NCBI GenBank assembly: GCA_963778075.1
Contig: CAVZTJ010000019.1
Coordinates: forward strand, 17,911 to 81,910
Direction: 5' to 3'
Origin: JASHPR01 sp963778075
GTDB taxonomy: Bacteria > Actinomycetota > Actinomycetes > Streptosporangiales > Streptosporangiaceae
Length of the DNA stretch: 64,000 nt
The notes under the pieces are model-generated. The model was not told where the DNA came from and searched no databases. It saw only the letters and a list, made by a program, of their open reading frames with translations. Both the position numbers and the translations under genes were made by a program. Shown piece by piece: positions 57,500 through 64,000 of this stretch. Positions within the stretch are counted from its first letter, which is position 1, and every line of letters begins with the position of its first letter.

Positions 57500-58027
57500 C
57501 TAGGCACTATGGGCAGCTTTCGACTGCCAACCTGCTCGCCACGCTATGCCGTGTCGGGCCAATCGAAGCGCGCCCAGATGGTACGGGCGATAGCCCAGGT
57601 TCTCGGCGCGGTGGGCCTTGCCCTTGCAGTAGCCGGGGCGCATGTCCTCGCGGGGGCTTTTGGGCTGGATGCCGTAGCGCAGCCAGTTCGCGCACGTCGG
57701 TGAGCAGGGCTCGTACCGCAGGGCGTCCAGCAGCCGGGCAGCATGCTGTTCCTGGGCGGGGCTGTCGGCCTGGTGGCATCCGGCGATGTGCTTGGTGAGG
57801 TATTTGGTCAGGTAGCGGATGCACCGGCCAGAGTCTTTCGATCCGGCGAGCACGCCCTGGGCGTCGAGCTTGGCCCCGAACCGTGCCACATGCAGCGGAT
57901 CAGCGTGATCGCCGATCGCATCAAGCGGCGCCGCTGCGCGGCGCCGGGTCCGGCGCGGCCCGCGCCGGGCTCTGGCCTTGGGGAGGCCCCGCCCGGCGCC
58001 CGCGCCGTCCCAGCTAGCGCCCGTCAT
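57500..58027 (-). pseudogene. RepSA-like replication initiator relic of an actinomycete integrative element
   Basis: The central part reads HVARFGAKLDAQGVLAG, CIRYLTKYLTKHIAGCHQ, EQHAARLLDALRYEPCSPTCANWLRYGIQPK and MRPGYCKGKAHRAENLGY, the C-terminal region of pSAM2-type replication initiator proteins. The N-terminal two thirds (including the endonuclease part) are replaced by Arg-rich non-coding-like sequence, and the C-terminal end departs from the family. This supports an integrated, decayed AICE here. Confidence 0.75.
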
Positions 58028-58274
58028 TGATTCAGCTGGCTCATTCGTCCTGCACTCCGGTGCACCGCAGGGCGCCCGTCTTCCTCGGCTCTGCTTGTCC
58101 GGTTTCCAGCCGCCGTATCAGATGGCGTCTACCGGACGTTACCGCTCTGCCGGGCATTGATCGATGGGGTGGGCATGGCGATGCTGAGCTGCGGCGTTTT
58201 CTCGGGCATCAGTCGAGGCGGCCAGCGACCTGCGGTGCGGTTACAGATGACACCAGCATGCCTGATGACCCCCC

Positions 58275-58955
58275 TTACCCGGTGAGTCCGCCGATCGCGT
58301 CACCGATGAGCTTGGCCCCGATGATGAGGCACAAGACAGACATGATCACGGCATTGTTGCGGCCCATCCAGTCCTTCAGCCGGGCGAGTATTTCCTGAGA
58401 CCGTTCGCCCATCGCGAAGTAGATCACCACCGGGGTGCCCACCCCGACAGTGGCGATCAGCGCGAAGACCAGGTAAGCGATGGCCTGCTGGCCGCCGGGA
58501 ATACCGGTCTGGGCGATCGCTGCGCCTCCACCCACAGCCAGGAGCAGGTTCTTAGGGTTCGCGCCGGCCAGGACGGCGGCGAACCCGAACGCTGTGAGCG
58601 GCTTGAAGTTGTCGATGGTGCCCATCCACTTGGGCATCGGCGGGTCTTCGCCCGCGTGAGGCCGTCCGCGGAACTGCCGCAACGCAACCAATAGCAGCAG
58701 GGCGCCCAGGGCGATCTTTACCCAGCTCACCCAGGTGGCTGGCGATCCAGATTTGCTGGCCCCAGCGGGCCCGGCGAGCGACAAGACGATCGCGCCGACA
58801 ATGCCCAGGCCGACCAGCCAGCCCACTACGAAGGCGAGGCTGTTGACTTTGGCGCGGCGGCTGGTCAGCATCAGCACCACGGCGATGATCGGGATCGGGC
58901 TGACCGCGATCCCCACCGCCAGCGGCAGCGACCCGCCGATAGCCTTACCCATCAT
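58275..58955 (-). CDS. GAP-family (Sap-like) membrane transporter
   Basis: 226 residues from ATG 58955 (GAGGCAGG upstream). Six helices: GSLPLAVGIAVSPIPIIAVVLML, VNSLAFVVGWLVGLGIVGAIVLSLAG, WVKIALGALLLLVAL, LTAFGFAAVLAGANPKNLLLAVGGG, AIAYLVFALIATVGVGTPVVIYFA, IMSVLCLIIGAKLIGDAIGGL. The SPIPIIAV and ANPKNLL motifs define this LysE-related family of exporters (mycobacterial Sap, sulfolipid addressing). Substrate unknown. Confidence 0.92.
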   Translation of the reverse strand: MMGKAIGGSLPLAVGIAVSPIPIIAVVLMLTSRRAKVNSLAFVVGWLVGLGIVGAIVLSLAGPAGASKSGSPATWVSWVKIALGALLLLVALRQFRGRPHAGEDPPMPKWMGTIDNFKPLTAFGFAAVLAGANPKNLLLAVGGGAAIAQTGIPGGQQAIAYLVFALIATVGVGTPVVIYFAMGERSQEILARLKDWMGRNNAVIMSVLCLIIGAKLIGDAIGGLTG

Positions 58956-59061
58956 GCCTGCCTCTCGGCGTGTGCCGCTGACCAGTGGACCGGCCGCTTC
59001 GGCCTCGTGCACGGTGCGGCAGTACTCCGGTGTTCCGCCAGCACGCCGTCATCCCAGCCAT

Positions 59062-60486
59062 TTACGGCGTCTGGGCAGTGACAGATGTAATGTCGCCGAG
59101 CTTCCAGCTGCGGTCAAAGTAAGGCTCCAGCGGGCCGTAGAACCGGAAGTAGGAGAACCAGTGCTGGCCGGGGATGGTCTGGATCCAGTTGGACTCCCGC
59201 CCCTGCGGAGCCGCCGGGCCGAAGTACACGTCAACCGAGCCGTCAGGGTTGTAGGCCAGGTCGCTGTCACGGGAGCCCCGGTCGCCGCGCTGCTGCTCAT
59301 TGTCGATCAGGCAGCGGGTGCCGGTGTCGTAGACGGTGACCGACCAGAACAGTTTCGCGGGCGGGTCCGCCGGGATGTGCAGCGTGTAGTTCTGGTCGCC
59401 GTCCAGCCAGTCGCCGTTGGCGTCGGTGTAGCTGCCCAGGTAGGCCTGCCCGGCGCCGGGGGTCTGGCTTTTCATCGCCTCGGAGAAGCTGACCGCCTCA
59501 TAGAACCAGGCGGCGCGTTCCAGGAGCTGGTCGTAGTAGGCGCCGCGCTGATCGGAATGGTCGAGCTGGACGACCAGATCCCATTGCCGGTCCGGCCAGT
59601 ATCGCGCGTCCGGGAAACGCTTGGCGAACGAGTTCGCCTGGGCCATCAGCTCGCCCGCGGCGGTCGCCTCGGTCAAGATGCGCACCAGCCGCGCGTCAGG
59701 GTCGAAGGGTTTGTCCTTCTCGATGCCGAGCTGCCTGAGCATGGCCAGGTAGAACCGGTCCCGCTCATCGACGATCTCCCGCTGGTAGATCTCGTGCAGC
59801 CGGGCCCAGTAGTCCAGGCCGCGGGGCTGGTCACCGTTCCAGGCGCGCCCGTCCGGGGACACGATCCGGGTCTGCGGGGCTGGACGGCGATCAAATGGCG
59901 TGATCCGGACCCCGTCGACCATGGCCTGCGAGCGCTGCCGGTCTGGGTCCAGCGCGCGGAACCCGAACATCACGTTCATGCCGGTGGCCTGATGCACATA
60001 AAAGGTGGCGTCGACCTCGGGCGGGTCCTGCCCGGGAGGCACGATCAGGTGCTTGCCGCCCTGGCCGTGGTCTGGGCCCAGCTCGCCCAGGATCGCGCAT
60101 TCGCGCTGCCAGAAATCCGACAGGCCGCCCGCTGTCGGGCCGGGGGGCAGCTCGACCACGAGCGGGCCGGTCTGGCTCAGGTCGATGAAATTCAGGATGT
60201 ATGGTGTCGTGGCGTTCGCCGTGATCAGCCCGAGCCGGTCACGGTAGCTCACGTACTGCACGAGATCGTAGTTGGTGGCGCCGAACACCTCGCGGTGCTG
60301 CATCTGCCACTGCGCGTACGCCACCAGGGGCAGTGCCCAAAGATAGGCCTGGCAGGCGAGCTGGTAGTCCAGCTCATCGAACACCACCGCCAGATCCTCC
60401 CGGCGCGGCAGCTCCCCATCCATCCGGACATCACCCAGCCGCCCAGCCAGCGAACGATCCGGCACACGACCATCGGTATTCCTCAT
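59062..60486 (-). CDS. DUF1254/DUF1214 protein
   Basis: 474 residues from ATG 60486. DUF1254 part: AYLWALPLVAYAQWQMQHREVFGATNYDLVQYVSYRDRLGLITANATTPYILNFIDL. DUF1214 part: AYLGSYTDANGDWLDGDQNYTLHIPADPPAKLFWSVTVYDTGTRCLIDNEQQRGDRGSRDSDL and WFSYFRFYGPLEPYFDRSWKLGDI. The family is widespread, normally exported; here no signal peptide is evident. Function unknown. Confidence 0.92.
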   Translation of the reverse strand: MRNTDGRVPDRSLAGRLGDVRMDGELPRREDLAVVFDELDYQLACQAYLWALPLVAYAQWQMQHREVFGATNYDLVQYVSYRDRLGLITANATTPYILNFIDLSQTGPLVVELPPGPTAGGLSDFWQRECAILGELGPDHGQGGKHLIVPPGQDPPEVDATFYVHQATGMNVMFGFRALDPDRQRSQAMVDGVRITPFDRRPAPQTRIVSPDGRAWNGDQPRGLDYWARLHEIYQREIVDERDRFYLAMLRQLGIEKDKPFDPDARLVRILTEATAAGELMAQANSFAKRFPDARYWPDRQWDLVVQLDHSDQRGAYYDQLLERAAWFYEAVSFSEAMKSQTPGAGQAYLGSYTDANGDWLDGDQNYTLHIPADPPAKLFWSVTVYDTGTRCLIDNEQQRGDRGSRDSDLAYNPDGSVDVYFGPAAPQGRESNWIQTIPGQHWFSYFRFYGPLEPYFDRSWKLGDITSVTAQTP

Positions 60487-60962
60487 GGGGCCAGCATGCC
60501 ACGCCTCACCACAAGACCTCACCGGCCGGTGATCTCCAGCACCCCAGCATGCCATCTCCTCGGCAGATCAGTGTCCAGGTCACGACCACCGCGTCAATGG
60601 CGCCTACGGCGTCGCTTCGCGATCGGCTACGCCGCCCATTGACCCGGCGCCCGCGCCCCAGGGATTTGGCGCCTATCGGGGAAATGGCACGGACTAGGAC
60701 CTGGATGCTGCGGTACAGGAGGAAGTAGCCCTCCCGGCGTGCGATCCACGTGCGACAGCAGACGGCGCGTAGCGGTAATCAGCGGTCTAAGACGGCCACA
60801 ACTACGATCAAAGTCGCTTGCGTTCGCGCTGCTCAAGGCGGTCGTGAGGTGGTGGTGAGGCCTTCACATTTGGCTGCGACCTGCGTGGATGCGCGTTCCT
60901 GACGGTGGCGTCCACGGGTTAAGCGGGTCGTGTCCACAGGGTTATGCGGGTGTTTGCCGGGT
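60487..60962. other. 476-bp gap with direct and inverted repeats, left flank of the mobile module
   Basis: GTCAATGG (about 60594-60601) and CCATTGAC (about 60636-60643) form an inverted repeat around a GC hairpin. At 60911-60951 two near copies, TCCACGGGTTAAGCGGGT and TCCACAGGGTTATGCGGGT, lie 22 bp apart just beyond the end of the DUF6788 gene; they may be the element's terminal sequences or a terminator region. No protein-like ORF. Confidence 0.5.
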
Positions 60963-61286
60963 TCAGGTGTCGTCGGCGTCGACGGCCTGCAGGGTGAGGT
61001 CCTGGATCCTGGCGAGCAGGTCGCGCATCTTGCGGGCGTTGTCGAACAGGGGCTCCCAGGCGGCCAGTTGCTCGGGGGTCAGGCGGCGGGTGACGGTTTT
61101 GCCGTCGATCTTGCGGGTCCACTCGGCGTAAGGGCCGTGCAGGCGGGGCGGGTCGTCGTGGCAGCGGCAGCGGCGCTTGCCGCAGGCATAGGAGCGCACG
61201 GTCAGGGTGCCAGGCAGGGCGGGCCCGGCCGCGGCGGCGAGCTCGGCGGCGGCCTGTCCCACGGCCTGTTCCGTGGCTGGTTCCAT
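60963..61286 (-). CDS. DUF6788 protein, mobile-element associated
   Basis: 107 residues from ATG 61286. SYACGKRRCRCHDDPPRLHGPYAEWTRKIDGKTVTRRLTPEQ is the family core with a CxxxxCxC cluster and the LHGPY motif; the rest is helical. I know this small protein from neighbourhoods of transposase or integrase genes in actinomycetes. It is divergent from the recombinase-like gene with the 41-bp palindrome between them. Confidence 0.8.
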   Translation of the reverse strand: MEPATEQAVGQAAAELAAAAGPALPGTLTVRSYACGKRRCRCHDDPPRLHGPYAEWTRKIDGKTVTRRLTPEQLAAWEPLFDNARKMRDLLARIQDLTLQAVDADDT

Positions 61287-61313
61287 ACGACACACCGTCT
61301 CAGATCCGGGATT

Positions 61314-61354
61314 CCCGCGCCTGTCCACAGTAATCTACTGTGGACAGGCGCGGG
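61314..61354. repeat. Perfect 41-bp palindrome between the divergent genes
   Basis: CCCGCGCCTGTCCACAGTA (61314-61332), a 3-base centre ATC, and TACTGTGGACAGGCGCGGG (61336-61354): both 19-base arms are exact complements. It starts 28 bp from the DUF6788 start codon and ends 9 bp before the recombinase-like ATG, overlapping its GGGGAG ribosome site. It could be a cruciform recombination site, a transposase target or a shared operator. Confidence 0.9.
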
Positions 61355-61363
61355 GAGCATCCG

Positions 61364-62274
61364 ATGGCAGTGGCAGCCGGCGGCGAGGTAGCTGGATACC
61401 TGACGCGGTGGAACCCCGCCCGGGGAACGCCGCCGGCGGCCGCGGACTTCGCCCGCGCGGTCGTCACGGCGTCGGCGCCGGGCGGCAGAGACCGGGCCAA
61501 GTGCCTGCTGTGGGCCGCCTCCAAGCTGGCAAGCTGGGCGATTCCGCTCGGCATGAAGCCCGTCCCGCAGGTGCTGCTGCACCCGTCGGTGATCGAGCGG
61601 TTCGCCGCGCACGCGCCGGGCATGTCGGGGGCGGCACGGCGGACGCTGCGCACGAATCTGAGGTTCATCGCCCGCGCGGTGGTACCGCACCTGGACCCGG
61701 CCGATGCGCCGCTGCCCCGCCAGCGCGCCAAGGCCCCTTACTCTGCGGCGCAGATCGACGGCTACCTCGCCTTAGCAGACGCCCAGGCCACGCCCGGCCG
61801 GCGCACGCGTGCCTCGGCGCTGGTCTGCCTCGGCGCCGGCGCCGGGCTGATCCGCTCGGCCTGCGCCAGGCCCGCGGCACCGACATCAGCTGCCGTTCCG
61901 GCGGCATGATCGTCGCCGTCCGCGGCGGCCGCGCACCACGCACCGTGCCGGTACTGGCCCGCTACCACCAGCGGCTGCTGGACGCGGCCGCGTTCGCCGG
62001 CGGTAACTTCCTGACCGGCGGCACCGAGCCCGAGCGGGGCAACATCACCAACCCGCTGACCCGCTCCCTGGCCGGCGGGGGCGGCCTGCCGCCCCTGGAC
62101 ACCTCCCGGCTGCGGGCCACCTGGCTGGCCGAGGCCGCGGCGCTGACCGGCCTGCCAGCGTTCCTGCACGCCGCCGGCATCACCTGCTGCCAGCAGCTCG
62201 GCGACATCACCGCCGGCCTGGACCCCGGCACCGAAGCCGACGCAGTCACCCTGCTGTCCGGCCCGGCCCGGTAA
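61364..62274 (+). pseudogene. Integrase/recombinase-like gene with a 1-bp deletion
   Basis: Frame 1 from ATG 61364 encodes AVAAGGEVAGYLTRWNPARGTPPAAADFARAVV..., SAP-like helices and LVCLGAGAGLIRS, then is lost. Frame 2 continues LRQARGTDISCRSGGMIVAVRGGRAPRTVPVLARYHQRLL, ITNPLTRSLAGGGGLPPLDTSRLRATWLAEAAALTGLPAFLHAAGITCCQQLGDI to the stop. Inserting one base after 61859 (GAC for GC) gives GLIRSDLRQARGTDI. The layout (N-terminal SAM-like helices, GLIRSDL, LDTSRLRATWL) suggests a tyrosine-recombinase-like fold, but the C-terminal catalytic Tyr is not evident. Confidence 0.65.
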
Positions 62275-62279
62275 CACCG

Positions 62280-63767
62280 GTGAGCCTCCCGCTGACAGCG
62301 ATCGAGAACATCATCGACACCTCCGGCACCGCGCCTATGATCGAGCGCCTGCTGCCGGCCGCCGTCCGCAGCCGGCAGCTCACTGCCCGGACCCTGCTGA
62401 CCGGCATGATGCTCGCCCTGGCCGACGGCCGCCCCGCCCACCTCACCAGAGCACACGCAGCGCTGCTGGCGCTGCCCGAGGCCGACCAGAAGCGGCTGGG
62501 CGTCATCGAAGACTGGAAAAACGGCCCGCACCAGCTCACCTACCGCCAGGTCGAGCACGCTAACCGGCTCATCACCCGCGCCCTGGCCAAACCCGGGCCC
62601 GACGGCGCCCCGTCAGCTCACCTGCAGCACGCATGCGACCAGCTGACCGAAGCCAGCATCCCCCGGCCGTTCAAGGACGCCAGCAGCTCACTGGCCGTCG
62701 ACTGGACCGACGTCGAGACCTGGTCGCGGCCGGTCCCGGCCAGCCACCCCGGCACCGGCACCGACCCCGAGGCCCGCTGGGGACACCGCAACGTCAACCG
62801 CAAGATCTCCCAGGGCGAGATGTTCTTCGGCTATTACATGTCCGCAGCGGTCATGGTGGCCGACGACAACCGCCCGCCCGTCCCCGAACTCGCCCGCCGG
62901 ATCACCGTTGGCAACAGCAGCCACGACCCCGCCGCCGCGCTGGCGGCAGTCCTGACTGACATGGCCGCAGCCGGCATCGGCCTGGGCGACATCATCGCCG
63001 ACTCCGGATACTCCCACCGCCAGGCCGGCACCTGGGCAAACCCGCTGCGCGCCGCCGGCGCCGCCCTCGTCCAGGACCTGCACCCAAACGACCGCGGACC
63101 ACAAGGAACCCACCACGGCGCGATCGTCGCCAACGGGAACCTGTACTGCCCCGCCACCCCGAAGCCATTACTGGACCTGGTGCCGCTGCCACCCCGCCCC
63201 CCGGCCGCCGACACCGCCGCCCACGACGCCCAGACCGCAGAGCTGGCCCGGCACAAGCTCGGCCTGCACGCCGCCGAAGACAGCGACGGCTACCGCCGCC
63301 ACGCCTGCCCCGCCGTCACCGGGAAAATCCGCTGCCCGCTCCGCCCCGAGTCGATGAAACTCGACCGGAACCGGCCCGAGATCCTGTCCCCGCCCAGCCA
63401 CCCCCCAGCCTGCTGCACCCAGCACACCATCACCGCCGGCCCCGACGTTGCCGAGAAAACCCGGCAGAAGCACGACTACCCATCACCAGCGTGGCGGATC
63501 TCCTACCGGCGCCGCACCGCCGCCGAACGGCTCAACGCCGCCATCAAGGACACCGCCGTCAACAACATCGACCAGGGCTGGATCCGCCTGATGGGCGTCA
63601 CGCCGCTCATGCTCTGGCTCGCCTGCCTCATCGTCGTGCGCAACCAGCGCACCCTGGCCGCCTTCCAGGCCCGCCAGCAACATCAAACCCGCGTCGCCAG
63701 CGATCAGCAGCCCCACACCCGCAAGCGCCGCCGCGAACTCGCCGACACCGCAGCCAGGCCGCCCTAA
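62280..63767 (+). CDS. DDE-type transposase partner of the recombinase-like gene
   Basis: 495 residues from GTG 62280, 5 bp after the recombinase-like stop. SLAVDWTDVETWSRP gives the first Asp, GLGDIIADSGYSH the second, and YRRRTAAERLNAAIKDTAVNNIDQGW the Glu of a DDE/RNase-H transposase with the R-x-x-x-E-R-x-N signature. The middle has an insert with Cys (YCPATPKPLLDL, HACPAVTGKIRCPL). Length and motifs resemble IS1182/IS5-like transposases but I cannot name the family. The ORF is intact. Confidence 0.82.
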   Translation: MSLPLTAIENIIDTSGTAPMIERLLPAAVRSRQLTARTLLTGMMLALADGRPAHLTRAHAALLALPEADQKRLGVIEDWKNGPHQLTYRQVEHANRLITRALAKPGPDGAPSAHLQHACDQLTEASIPRPFKDASSSLAVDWTDVETWSRPVPASHPGTGTDPEARWGHRNVNRKISQGEMFFGYYMSAAVMVADDNRPPVPELARRITVGNSSHDPAAALAAVLTDMAAAGIGLGDIIADSGYSHRQAGTWANPLRAAGAALVQDLHPNDRGPQGTHHGAIVANGNLYCPATPKPLLDLVPLPPRPPAADTAAHDAQTAELARHKLGLHAAEDSDGYRRHACPAVTGKIRCPLRPESMKLDRNRPEILSPPSHPPACCTQHTITAGPDVAEKTRQKHDYPSPAWRISYRRRTAAERLNAAIKDTAVNNIDQGWIRLMGVTPLMLWLACLIVVRNQRTLAAFQARQQHQTRVASDQQPHTRKRRRELADTAARPP

Positions 63768-64000
63768 CCAGCCCCCGAACCCAGCATCACCGCAGCAGCC
63801 GCCAGCAACCAGCACCCCCAGCACGGAATCAGCCGCACCGTCAGCCGCTCCAGCCCAGGCACCGCAGACCGCAAACCCCGAAACAGCCCCGGCAGCCAGC
63901 CACCAGCCCCGCCGACAACCAGGAAACAAGATCAACTCAACGCGACCGCCCGAATGTCAGAGGCATATGTGAACATGCACACTGCAGCAATGTGAAGATC
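63768..64000. other. Right edge of the window: no gene recognised
   Basis: The last 233 bp are C- and A-rich on the plus strand (repeats of CAGC/CCAGC) and hold no protein-like ORF. The final ~60 bp drop in GC (GCATATGTGAACATGCACACTGCAGCAATGTG), which may be the outer end of the transposable module or a promoter. Its matching end was not identified. Confidence 0.4.

Overview
The window is very GC-rich, dense in genes on both strands, and carries hallmark actinomycete genes: glnR, mycothiol synthase (mshD), the SseA/DUF1416/DUF4395 sulfur cluster with a short Cys-ended leader peptide, WYL regulators, an MptB-like mannosyltransferase and SBP lipoproteins. It therefore comes from a filamentous-type actinomycete; I cannot name the genus from the sequence. 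No rRNA, complete tRNA or CRISPR array was seen.

Layout. 1-12 kb: cell-envelope and regulatory genes (MBL hydrolase, lgt, DinB/WYL pair, MarR with its palindromic operator, a GDT1-family Mn/Ca exporter behind a manganese riboswitch, and a pair of large degenerate VirD4/TraG-like proteins). 11.8-18.2 kb: the phosphate ABC transporter locus pstB-pstS-pstC-pstA-gntR on the minus strand, followed by a collapsed second copy (an internally deleted pstS plus the 3' stub of gntR). 18.2-24.2 kb: sulfur relay (DUF1416, sseA, DUF4395, thioredoxin), an ECF sigma/anti-sigma pair, a MoaD-like protein, glnR and mshD. 24-38.7 kb: gamma carbonic anhydrase, a collagen-tailed coiled-coil protein, a two-component system beside a secreted protein, GH18, Ppx, DUF427, membrane dipeptidase, a GT-C mannosyltransferase, DUF4118 and PrsW.

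38.7-52.7 kb is accessory and worn: VOC proteins, an aadA-like nucleotidyltransferase, SDR, arginase, AraC, two APH-type phosphotransferases and an orphan peptide-binding lipoprotein are interleaved with at least four gene relics in which an N-terminal piece is joined to a C-terminal piece of the same or a neighbouring gene. 52.8-64 kb is a mobile-element graveyard: 3' pieces of tRNA-Phe and tRNA-Gly bracket a low-GC frameshifted gene, followed by an IS481-type transposase relic, a RepSA-like replication-initiator relic, and at the right edge a recombinase-like gene plus DDE transposase with a perfect 41-bp palindrome.

Most noteworthy: (i) recurrent internal-deletion relics (ptxD, pstS, MFS/kinase, LLM oxidoreductase, sigma/membrane protein, HHxP membrane protein); (ii) the collapsed pst operon duplication with a preserved two-palindrome leader; (iii) an intergenic structured element present twice with compensatory stem changes; (iv) the DUF6788 / palindrome / recombinase-like / DDE transposase module. 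Several frameshifts lie next to homopolymers and may be sequencing errors. All family assignments come from reading the sequence; no database search was run.
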